Part shown: piece by piece, positions 1 through 5,301 of the stretch
Layout: each line of letters opens with the position of its first letter
Numbering within the stretch: the first letter of the stretch is position 1
Assembly: GCA_900752345.1 (NCBI GenBank)
Contig: CAADVA010000028.1
Span: 1 to 13,162 of the forward strand
Length of the DNA: 13,162 bases
DNA from: an uncultured Collinsella sp.
GTDB taxonomy: Bacteria; Actinomycetota; Coriobacteriia; Coriobacteriales; Coriobacteriaceae
Direction of reading: 5' to 3'
Notes under the pieces: model-generated
What the model saw: the letters and a program-made list of their open reading frames with translations, nothing else
Database searches by the model: none
Told to the model about the DNA's origin: nothing
Made by a program: the position numbers and the translations under genes

Positions 1-228
1 CTCGCGCTCGCGGCTCGCGAGTTCGACGTCCTCGCCCTGCTTATGACGCACGCCGGCACCGTGCTCACGCGCGAGCGCATCGCGCACGAGGCGCTGGACT
101 ACGAATACGTAGGAGACACCAACAACGTCGACGTGCACATCGCGCACCTGCGCGCCAAGATCGAGGACGCCGGCGGTGCCCGCATCATCCAGACCGTGCG
201 CGGGGTGGGCTATGTCTGCCGCGCGTAA
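1..228 (+). CDS. Response regulator, OmpR/PhoB family, C-terminal part (5' end outside window)
   Basis: The first 75 codons visible are the DNA-binding winged-helix domain of a two-component response regulator; the receiver domain lies upstream of the window. The segment starts in REFDVL, a typical alpha-1 helix of the OmpR/PhoB effector domain. It runs through TNNVDVHIAHLRAKIE, the recognition helix region, and ends with IIQTVRGVGYVCRA, the hairpin wing (family consensus RTVRGVGY). The stop TAA is at 226-228. The next gene, a histidine kinase, starts inside the last codons of this one, so the pair is translationally coupled and almost certainly a cognate two-component system. Targets and signal cannot be read from the sequence. 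Confidence 0.93.
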   Translation, partial: LALAAREFDVLALLMTHAGTVLTRERIAHEALDYEYVGDTNNVDVHIAHLRAKIEDAGGARIIQTVRGVGYVCRA

Positions 229-1507
229 CGCCGAGGCCAAGCGCGTCACCTCCATCGCCCGCGCCATCAACTGGAGCTATATGTGGCGCCGCTTGGTGAG
301 CTACGTCTGGCTCGATCTGTTGCTGGTGGTGATTGCGGCGGCGATTCTCGTCTATGGCTACAACCAAACGCTGCCCGAAGGCGCGTTTACTGCAGGCTGG
401 ATTCCCGGCGCCACCGTTCACGGCATGTCGCTGACGCCCGCGCGCGGCTGGGACCTGGCAACGCTCGCCTATACCGTCGAGCTTGCGCACACCAGCAAGA
501 CCTTCCCGCTCGCGCAGGACCTCGTCGCGCTATGGCCTCTCTACCTTGTCGTTGTGGGTTGGCAGGTCATCAGCGTGCTCAACATGCTCGGCGGCGCCCG
601 CCGCGTGCGCCGTACCATGGCACCACTCAACGACCTGGCCTTACGCGTGGACGAGCTCGGCCGTATGCAGCTCTCCGGCGGCAAGATGGAAACGCTGGAG
701 CAGGCCATCGAGCGCGCAAGCGTCGACTCGCCGAGCGTCACTACCGGCGACGCCGACCTGGCAAGCATCGAGGTTGCACTCAACCGCCTGCTGCGCCAGA
801 TGCAAGAGGCCAAGCTGCAGCAGATGCGCTTTGTCAACGACGCGAGCCACGAGCTGCGCACGCCCATCGCGGTGATTCAGGGCTACGTAAACATGCTCGA
901 TCGTTGGGGTAAGGACGACCCGGCCGTGCTGGCAGAGTCCATCGCCTCGCTCAAGACCGAAAGCGAGCATATGCAGGAGCTCGTGGAGCAGCTGCTGTTT
1001 TTGGCGCGCGGCGATGCCGGCCGCACCGTGCTGCGGCGCGCGAATACCAACCTGGCCGCACTGATCGGCGAGGTTTGCGAAGAATCGCAGATGATCGATA
1101 CCGAGCACACGTATCGACTGGCCTTTGACGCTGCGCTTGCCAGCGACCCGCGCTGCGACGCGCCCGTTGACGTGGCGCTCGTGAAGCAGGCTCTGCGCGT
1201 AATCGTGCAGAATGCCGCCAAGTACTCGAGTGCGGGAACGACCGTCACATTTGGCATAACACCCGATGCGGGCATGGGCACGATCGACATAAGTGTTGAG
1301 GACGAGGGTATCGGCATGAACCAGGAATCCGCAGCTCACGCGTTCGAGCGGTTCTACCGTGCCGACAACGCGCGCGATGTCGGTGCACAGGGTTCGGGCC
1401 TGGGGCTCGCTATCGCCAAGTGGATCGTCGACAGCCACGGCGGCGTCATCGGTGTGGCCTCGGTCGAGGGCGTCGGCAGCCGCTTTACGATTCGCCTGCC
1501 ACGGTAG
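212..1507 (+). CDS. Two-component sensor histidine kinase
   Basis: A membrane sensor kinase of about 431 residues that should phosphorylate the upstream regulator. Transmembrane segments lie at about residues 33-49 and 106-124, bracketing a short extracytoplasmic region of about 55 residues. The dimerisation and phosphoacceptor helix carries NDASHELRTP with His213. The HATPase domain has an N box (QNAAKYS, Asn334), a G1 box (DEGIGM, about 364-369), an F box (FERFYRAD) and a G2 box (GSGLGLAI, about 394-401). The ATG at 212 overlaps the regulator by 17 bp and has GGGGTGGG just upstream. A second in-frame ATG at 281, also with a GGAG-like site, would give 408 residues and keep both membrane segments, so the start is not certain. 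The small sensor region gives no clue to the signal. Confidence 0.93.
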   Translation: MSAARNAEAKRVTSIARAINWSYMWRRLVSYVWLDLLLVVIAAAILVYGYNQTLPEGAFTAGWIPGATVHGMSLTPARGWDLATLAYTVELAHTSKTFPLAQDLVALWPLYLVVVGWQVISVLNMLGGARRVRRTMAPLNDLALRVDELGRMQLSGGKMETLEQAIERASVDSPSVTTGDADLASIEVALNRLLRQMQEAKLQQMRFVNDASHELRTPIAVIQGYVNMLDRWGKDDPAVLAESIASLKTESEHMQELVEQLLFLARGDAGRTVLRRANTNLAALIGEVCEESQMIDTEHTYRLAFDAALASDPRCDAPVDVALVKQALRVIVQNAAKYSSAGTTVTFGITPDAGMGTIDISVEDEGIGMNQESAAHAFERFYRADNARDVGAQGSGLGLAIAKWIVDSHGGVIGVASVEGVGSRFTIRLPR

Positions 1508-1525
1508 GAAGCCCCCTCGTGAATC

Positions 1526-1705
1526 GAGGTCTGATACTTTTCCGCGAAGTGAACGTCTGTTTTTGGACCCCTGAAGCATCCACATTTTTCGTCGGCAAAA
1601 TCGCAGGATTCTAGTATCGAAACCGCAGGAAACGACGCCCTTAAAGTGTCGATGCTTCGGGGGTCCGATTTGTCTCGTTCACTTCTCGGAAAAGTATTAG
1701 ACTTC
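1526..1705. repeat. Long imperfect inverted repeat (about 180 bp)
   Basis: The left arm (1526-1587) and the reverse complement of the right arm (1642-1705) match over most of about 62 bp. The outer 30 bp match at 27 positions and share ATACTTTTCC and GAAGTGAACG. An inner block shares GGACCC and GAAGCATC. The two blocks are separated by about 8 unpaired bases. A further CGTCG/CGACG pair (1590-1594 and 1633-1637) lies nearer the centre. It is non-coding, sits in the gap after the histidine kinase and before the terminator at 1747-1780, and has no transposase gene. It resembles a MITE-like or REP-type palindromic element. Confidence 0.8.
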
Positions 1706-1746
1706 GGTTTTTTGACCGTTGCAAAAGTCAACCCCTCGGCATAAAT

Positions 1747-1780
1747 AAAGGGATAAGGCCACGCGGCCCTATCCCTTTTT
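1747..1780. terminator. Bidirectional intrinsic terminator
   Basis: A 14-bp stem with one mismatch: left arm 1747-1760, right arm 1765-1778, loop ACGC. On the plus strand it is followed by five T residues, and on the minus strand by TTTATTTAT. It lies 23 bp past the stop of the minus-strand VOC gene and downstream of the plus-strand kinase, so it can serve both convergent units. Confidence 0.85.
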
Positions 1781-1802
1781 GCTAGCTATGGCAGCTTGTG
1801 CA

Positions 1803-2177
1803 CTACTCGCGGCACAGGTGCACGGCGAAGCCGGCGAACTCGCGCTTAAAGTACACGAGCTTGGTGCCGCCGTCAGGCAGCAGCACGCGCGACTCTTCGT
1901 TGACCTCGAGTCCGCGCTCGGCAAACCACTTCTCGGCCGCATCGATGTCGTTGACGGCAAAGCCAATGTGGCCCTTGGCGCCACGACCGTTCTGCTTCAT
2001 GATCTCGACCAGCGAATCGTTAAAGTACGAAACGGGGGTCTCGATGACGGGCAGGCCCATCATCGTCGAGAACAGCTCCGCGATCTCCAGGGCGTCTGCC
2101 GGGTCGGCGGCGTTAATGCCCACATGGGCAACGCGCATGCCAAAGAGCTCGACCGGGTTGGCGTTCTGCTCACTCAT
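1803..2177 (-). CDS. VOC-fold (glyoxalase/bleomycin-resistance family) protein
   Basis: A 124-residue single-domain protein of the vicinal oxygen chelate superfamily. Two beta-alpha-beta-beta-beta modules are visible. The first contains RVAHVGIN (His18) and runs to SLVEIMKQ (Glu58). The second starts at GHIGFAVND (His70) and ends with GFAVHL (His120). The His/Glu residues sit where VOC enzymes bind a metal. From memory of the family, it resembles the VOC domain found fused to the C-terminus of some clostridial KDPG aldolases, which also ends in a GGFAVHL-type strand. This protein is free-standing and follows a PTS EIIB by only 11 bp, so a role in sugar-acid or polyol use is an inference. The ribosome binding site is weak, suggesting coupling to the EIIB gene. 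The substrate is unknown. Confidence 0.85.
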   Translation of the reverse strand: MSEQNANPVELFGMRVAHVGINAADPADALEIAELFSTMMGLPVIETPVSYFNDSLVEIMKQNGRGAKGHIGFAVNDIDAAEKWFAERGLEVNEESRVLLPDGGTKLVYFKREFAGFAVHLCRE

Positions 2178-2188
2178 ACAGGCAGCGC

Positions 2189-2476
2189 CTACTGAGCCAT
2201 GACGTCGAGAACGGCCTTCTCGGCAGCGACGCGGTTCATGCCGGTCATGAAGGGCACGCCGCTCACGTACGGGCAGGTGAGGCCTTCGGGGGCAACGGTG
2301 GTGGCGATCAGCAGGTCGGCGCCCTCATCGCAAGCGTCCTTGGCCTCGGAGATGGCGCACTGCACGATCTCATACTTGCCGGCGTAACCGTTGGCGTCGA
2401 GCATGGTGGCGACCTTCTGGGCAACGAGCGTGGAAGTAGCAGCGCCAGCACCGCAAGCCAAAACAATCTTCTTCAT
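2189..2476 (-). CDS. PTS system EIIB component, galactitol-type
   Basis: A 95-residue phosphotransferase EIIB protein. The N-terminus KKIVLACGAGAATST carries Cys8 followed by a phosphate-binding loop, the hallmark of the lactose/cellobiose and galactitol EIIB fold; ACGxGxATST is closest to GatB-like proteins. Cys8 would take phosphate from EIIA and pass it to the sugar in the EIIC channel. The start at 2476 has GGGAGA upstream on the minus strand. No EIIA or EIIC gene accompanies it here. It is the first gene of a two-gene unit with the VOC protein, ending at the 1747-1780 terminator, so it is an orphan EIIB within this window. Substrate specificity cannot be fixed from the sequence. Confidence 0.9.
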   Translation of the reverse strand: MKKIVLACGAGAATSTLVAQKVATMLDANGYAGKYEIVQCAISEAKDACDEGADLLIATTVAPEGLTCPYVSGVPFMTGMNRVAAEKAVLDVMAQ

Positions 2477-2578
2477 AGGTAATGTCTCCCTTCATGGTTT
2501 ACTTTAGGTAAGTGTACCGCAGCGAGCGATGGCACTCAGCCTCGATGAGCTTTTATGCCAGTTTGCTTACGCACTGCG

Positions 2579-2584
2579 TATAAT
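2579..2584 (+). promoter_or_regulatory. Perfect -10 hexamer for the membrane repeat protein gene
   Basis: TATAAT at 2579-2584 lies 55 bp before the ATG at 2640, in the divergent gap between the EIIB gene and the next plus-strand gene. The candidate -35 at 2556-2561 is poor, so only the -10 is convincing. A 6-bp hairpin (CGCTCG at 2608-2613, CGAGCG at 2619-2624) stands between the promoter and the AAGGA ribosome binding site. Confidence 0.6.
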
Positions 2585-2639
2585 ACATCTAGTACGTGTT
2601 GCCATACCGCTCGCTTTACGAGCGACTAAGGACTCTGAA

Positions 2640-3263
2640 ATGCCCGATTCCCGCACCCTCTGGACCGCCGTCGTTATCATCTGCATCGCCGTGTCGGTAT
2701 TCTTTAGCGTCAAAAAACGCACCACGTTCAAGCGTCTGCAGCAGCTTATGGCCGCCAAGCAGTGGGACGAGTTCGATCGTTTGCTCGACAGCAAACTGAC
2801 CAGCATGCTGTACCCGCGCTACAACCGCGACTACCTGCGCCTGAACTCCTATCTGCTGCGCGAGGACCACAAGCACGCCGATGAGATGTTCGATTTGCTG
2901 CTGGGGCTCAATCTGCCCAAGATGCAGCGCGTCGACCTGGTGATCAAGGCCTTTAACTACTACGTTGGCCAGGAGGACCGCAAAAAGTCCAAGGAGCTTC
3001 TGCACGAGATCAAGGGCTTTGAGGGCAGTCAGGCCGAGGCGGTCGCACACGAATGCCAGCTGATGTACGACACGATGATCCTCAAGCGCCACAACGACAT
3101 TCCCGAGCTGGAGCGCATGCTCGAGGATGTCGGCGACGACCCGGTCAAGCGCTGCCGACTGGAGTACCTGCTGGCCCTGCAGTATCAAAACAAGGGCGAC
3201 GAGGCAAAGTTCCAAGAGTTCCTGGAGAAGTCGGGCCAACACTCGATGGCCGTCAACGCGTAA
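2640..3263 (+). CDS. Membrane-anchored helical-repeat (TPR-like) protein of unknown function
   Basis: A 207-residue protein with one N-terminal transmembrane segment (about residues 8-23) followed by a short basic stretch KKRTTFKR, so the bulk should be cytoplasmic. The rest is predicted all-helical with degenerate tetratricopeptide-like pairs, for example AAKQWDEFDRLLDSKL, EDHKHADEMFDLLLGL and YLLALQYQNKGDEAKFQEFL. The last has the TPR pattern of a small residue followed by GDEAKF. The start at 2640 is chosen because AAGGA precedes it by 7 bp and TATAAT lies upstream; a longer reading from 2529 would include the promoter. I do not recognise a specific family. A scaffold or assembly role is possible from the fold only. 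No clear terminator separates it from the tRNA downstream. Confidence 0.8.
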   Translation: MPDSRTLWTAVVIICIAVSVFFSVKKRTTFKRLQQLMAAKQWDEFDRLLDSKLTSMLYPRYNRDYLRLNSYLLREDHKHADEMFDLLLGLNLPKMQRVDLVIKAFNYYVGQEDRKKSKELLHEIKGFEGSQAEAVAHECQLMYDTMILKRHNDIPELERMLEDVGDDPVKRCRLEYLLALQYQNKGDEAKFQEFLEKSGQHSMAVNA

Positions 3264-3277
3264 CGGACGGCTTGTGC

Positions 3278-3283
3278 TAGACT
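3278..3283 (+). promoter_or_regulatory. Possible extended -10 for tRNA-Leu
   Basis: TGCTAGACT (hexamer TAGACT at 3278-3283) lies 11 bp before the tRNA and fits an extended -10. No good -35 is visible, and read-through from the gene ending at 3263 is also possible. Confidence 0.4.
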
Positions 3284-3294
3284 TCTAGTCTCAC

Positions 3295-3379
3295 GGGGGC
3301 GTGGCGGAATTGGCATACGCAGGAGACTTAAAATCTCTCGCCGCAAGGATTGTGGGTTCGAGTCCCACCGCCCCTACCA
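3295..3379 (+). tRNA. tRNA-Leu (anticodon UAA)
   Basis: An 85-nt class II tRNA. The acceptor stem GGGGGCG (3295-3301) pairs with CGCCCCT (3369-3375), followed by A and an encoded CCA (3377-3379). The anticodon stem GGAGA/TCTCT (3322-3326 and 3334-3338) encloses the loop CTTAAAA, giving anticodon TAA at 3329-3331. A long variable arm follows (about 3339-3352), as expected for leucine. The T arm is GTGGGTTCGAGTCCCAC. It is followed directly by an intrinsic terminator. Confidence 0.96.
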
Positions 3380-3450
3380 TGTGATTGCTTGCGAGCCCGT
3401 GTTCCCCAGGGATGCGGGCTCGCTTCTTTTAGATGCCGGTGAGACTCGAA
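3362..3450 (+). repeat. Direct repeat copy 1: tRNA-Leu 3' end plus terminator
   Basis: The segment from the last 18 nt of the tRNA gene through its terminator recurs at 3559-3647, offset by 197 bp. The first 67 bp are identical, and only a handful of mismatches follow before the copies diverge. Confidence 0.95.
3391..3430 (+). terminator. Intrinsic terminator of tRNA-Leu
   Basis: A perfect 9-bp stem, GCGAGCCCG (3391-3399) with CGGGCTCGC (3415-3423), then TTCTTTT. It starts 12 bp after the tRNA CCA. Confidence 0.9.
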
Positions 3451-3453
3451 CCC
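3443..3453 (-). repeat. Inverted copy of the tRNA T arm
   Basis: GACTCGAACCC at 3443-3453 is the exact reverse complement of the T-arm segment GGGTTCGAGTC at 3354-3364. Over 18 bp the match is 16/18. It lies just past the terminator. The corresponding site after the second copy (about 3640-3647) has decayed to GGCTCTAA. Confidence 0.7.
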
Positions 3454-3558
3454 GCGAGGGGGCGAGCGTTAAGCGGACGCGCAGCGTCCGTAGCGAGCCG
3501 GCGAGGGCGCCGACAGGCGGCCGAAGCCGGTGCGTATTTGCGCAGCAAATGCGCGGAC
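3451..3558. other. Structured non-coding spacer between the tRNA-end repeats
   Basis: No gene is supported here. The GC-rich spacer holds two hairpins with the same GCA loop: CGGACGC-GCA-GCGTCCG (about 3475-3491) and GCGTATTTGC-GCA-GCAAATGCGC (about 3532-3554). Its function is unknown. Confidence 0.6.
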
Positions 3559-3647
3559 GTCCCACCGCCCCTACCATGTGATTGCTTGCGAGCCCGTGTT
3601 CCCCAGGGATGCGGGCTCGCTTCTTCTAGACGCCGGTGGGGCTCTAA
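3559..3647 (+). repeat. Direct repeat copy 2: tRNA-Leu 3' end plus terminator
   Basis: A second copy of the tRNA 3' terminal segment, starting GTCCCACCGCCCCTACCA, and of the complete terminator (stem arms at 3588-3596 and 3612-3620). The upstream tRNA body is absent, so this is not a functional tRNA. Confidence 0.95.
3588..3627 (+). terminator. Duplicate copy of the tRNA terminator
   Basis: The same 9-bp GCGAGCCCG/CGGGCTCGC stem as the terminator at 3391-3430. The tail is TTCTTCT, one base weaker than the original. Confidence 0.8.
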
Positions 3648-3715
3648 GTTGCGGTGGAATAGTTCCTGCTTTGGCAGTTTACCAGCCCATTTAGGAACTA
3701 TTCCACCGCAACTTA
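3645..3715. repeat. Palindromic repeat family A, copy 1
   Basis: A perfect 23-bp inverted repeat (3645-3667 and 3693-3715) with a 25-nt loop. The outer arm TAAGTTGCGGTGGAATAG is shared with the copies at 5232-5298 and 11928-11996; the inner arm (TTCCT) differs from theirs. It is non-coding and lies between the tRNA-end duplicate and the 33-bp tandem repeats. Confidence 0.93.
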
Positions 3716-3725
3716 GGTTGGTGTT

Positions 3726-3811
3726 CCCACATTTTCCGATGGAAAAACGTGGTTGTCTCCCACATTTTCCGATGGAAAAACGTGGTTGTCTCCCACATTT
3801 TCCGATGGAAA
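3726..3811. repeat. 33-bp tandem repeat, about 2.6 units
   Basis: Two identical 33-bp units at 3726-3758 and 3759-3791, then a 20-bp partial third unit (CCCACATTTTCCGATGGAAA) from 3792. Each unit contains a self-complementary core, CCACATTTTCC and GGAAAAACGTGG around GAT. There are no unique spacers, so it is not CRISPR. The array ends about 40 bp before the ATPase start, overlapping its promoter region. Confidence 0.9.
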
Positions 3812-3825
3812 CGACCAAATGGCCT

Positions 3826-3831
3826 TATACT
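3826..3831 (+). promoter_or_regulatory. Candidate -10 for the AAA_14/DUF4143 ATPase
   Basis: TATACT at 3826-3831 (5 of 6 to consensus) lies 24 bp before the ATG at 3855. No strong -35 is seen; any would fall in the partial third unit of the 33-bp array. Confidence 0.5.
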
Positions 3832-3854
3832 AGCCGAGAGGGTTGGGAGGCAAT

Positions 3855-5156
3855 ATGCAGCGACAGCTTATGAGTGAACTTATCGCTTGGAAATCAAGGG
3901 CGAATCGCAAACCTCTCTTGCTTAAGGGAGCCCGCCAGACAGGAAAGACTTGGCTTCTTAACGAATTCGCAAGCCAGCAGTATCGAAACGTCATTCGTTT
4001 TGACTTTATGCTCGAGCCGAGCACACGCTCACTGTTCGATGGGGACCTCGACCCCAAGCGCATCATCTCCCAGATAGAACTCCTACGTGGCCAAACCGTA
4101 ACGCCGGAAGACACGCTCATCATCTTCGACGAGATCCAAGAGGCACCACGCGGGATCACCTCACTCAAGTACTTCAACGAACTTGCACCCGAATACCACA
4201 TCGTGGCAGCCGGTTCCTATATGGGCCTCGCGCTCCGACGCGAAAATGAGTCATTTCCCGTCGGTAAAATCGACCAGCTCACCATGCGTCCCATGGGGTT
4301 TGCCGAATTCGTTCGTGCCGTCGACGGCGGCCCGCTCGCCGACGCCGTCCTTGCCGCAGACATGGACCTTCTGGCAAACGTTACCGAAAAGCTCGAGCAC
4401 TTGCTCAAGGAATACCTTGTTGTCGGCGGTATGCCCGAAGTTGACTCCGCTTTCGCCGAGACACGCGATTTCATCGAAGCCCGAAGGCTTCAGCAGCAAA
4501 TCATCGAGGCTTACGAATCCGATTTTGGCAAACATGCACCCGCCCGCATCGTCGAGCGCATGAGGTTGGTTTGGAAATCCCTTCCCGGCCAGCTTGCAAA
4601 GGAGAACAAAAAGTTTGTCTATGGCGCCCTTCGCCCCGGAGCGCGCGCACGCGATTTCGAGGAAAGCCTCCAGTGGCTCACGGACTACGGAATCGTTCAT
4701 AAGGTGCCACGTGTTTCCGCTCTAAAGGCGCCGCTCTCGAGCTACGAAGACCTCTCGGGCTTCAAACTGTTCTGCATCGACACCGGCATCCTCGGAGCGC
4801 TCTCCGGTCTCTCTCCGGCCATCGTTCTTAACGGATCCGCTGTTTTTACCGAGTTCAAAGGTTCGCTGACCGAACAATACGTCGCGCAGGAGCTCTTGCT
4901 CCAGGACAAAACTCCCGCGTATTGGTCCTCTACCTCTGGCAATGCCGAAACCGACTTTGCCATCGACCATGCGGGAACCGTGCTTCCGCTTGAGGTCAAG
5001 GCGGCAGAGAACCTTAAAGCGAAGAGTCTGAAAATAGCCTGCGAAAAATTCAAGCTCGAGCGTTGCGTGAGGAGCTCCCTGGCGGCATATAGAGACGAGG
5101 GCATGCTCGTCAATATTCCGCTTTGGGAGATTGGGCAAATTGACAAGCTGACATAG
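3855..5156 (+). CDS. AAA_14 / DUF4143 ATP-binding protein
   Basis: A 433-residue protein of the widespread AAA_14-DUF4143 family. Residues 20-160 form a P-loop ATPase: Walker A GARQTGKT (25-32), Walker B LIIFDEIQE (88-96; Asp92, Glu93) and a sensor-like AAGSYMG (118-124). The C-terminal half (about 215-430) is DUF4143 and resembles a PD-(D/E)xK nuclease core, with TDF (Asp367) followed by LPLEVKA (Glu380, Lys382). The function of the family is not established; a nucleic-acid-related or toxin/defence role is sometimes proposed. GGGAGG stands 4 bp before the ATG at 3855; an upstream TTG at 3843 would include this site and is not preferred. The gene appears less GC-rich than its neighbours and is bracketed by two copies of palindrome family A, suggesting accessory DNA. 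It stands alone, with no operon partner. Confidence 0.9.
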   Translation: MQRQLMSELIAWKSRANRKPLLLKGARQTGKTWLLNEFASQQYRNVIRFDFMLEPSTRSLFDGDLDPKRIISQIELLRGQTVTPEDTLIIFDEIQEAPRGITSLKYFNELAPEYHIVAAGSYMGLALRRENESFPVGKIDQLTMRPMGFAEFVRAVDGGPLADAVLAADMDLLANVTEKLEHLLKEYLVVGGMPEVDSAFAETRDFIEARRLQQQIIEAYESDFGKHAPARIVERMRLVWKSLPGQLAKENKKFVYGALRPGARARDFEESLQWLTDYGIVHKVPRVSALKAPLSSYEDLSGFKLFCIDTGILGALSGLSPAIVLNGSAVFTEFKGSLTEQYVAQELLLQDKTPAYWSSTSGNAETDFAIDHAGTVLPLEVKAAENLKAKSLKIACEKFKLERCVRSSLAAYRDEGMLVNIPLWEIGQIDKLT

Positions 5157-5180
5157 GCGCCGTGGGGACGCCCCGCAAGG

Positions 5181-5226
5181 ACTGTCCCCAGGTGCCGGCA
5201 GAAAAGGAACGTCCCCAGGTGCCGGC
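5181..5226 (+). repeat. Paired 19-bp repeat, locus 1 (27-bp period)
   Basis: ACTGTCCCCAGGTGCCGGC (5181-5199), an 8-nt spacer, then AACGTCCCCAGGTGCCGGC (5208-5226). The same 19+8+19 layout and constant first 10 bases occur at 12022-12067, where the last nine bases are different. It ends 5 bp before palindrome family A copy 2. Confidence 0.85.
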
Positions 5227-5231
5227 TGTTG

Positions 5232-5298
5232 AGTTGCGGTGGAATAGGGACTGTTTGGTGCCCGAAAGGGCGATTTTAGTCCGTATTTCACCGCAACT
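5232..5298. repeat. Palindromic repeat family A, copy 2
   Basis: A 21-bp inverted repeat with two differences (5232-5252 and 5278-5298), outer arm AGTTGCGGTGGAATAG. The 25-nt loop holds a small GCCC/GGGC hairpin. It fills the convergent gap between the ATPase and ppx and stops 3 bp from the ppx stop codon, so it may act as a two-way terminator. Confidence 0.92.
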
Positions 5299-5301
5299 TA
5301 T

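Noticed and set aside
641..1585. 314-codon open frame on the minus strand opposite the histidine kinase
   Set aside because: The plus strand encodes all kinase boxes; the antisense reading has no motif and runs into the inverted repeat.
3362..3647. Complete integrative element bounded by tRNA attachment sites
   Set aside because: The repeated tRNA ends enclose only about 108 bp with no integrase or cargo. At most this is a scar, so only the duplication is reported.
3726..3811. CRISPR array
   Set aside because: Units are joined head to tail with no variable spacers, and no cas gene is present.
3429..3818. 129-codon minus-strand frame with a repeated SIGKCGRQPRF motif
   Set aside because: The peptide repeat only reflects the 33-bp tandem array, whose length is a multiple of three. 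The frame runs through the palindrome and the terminator copy, so it is unlikely to be a gene.
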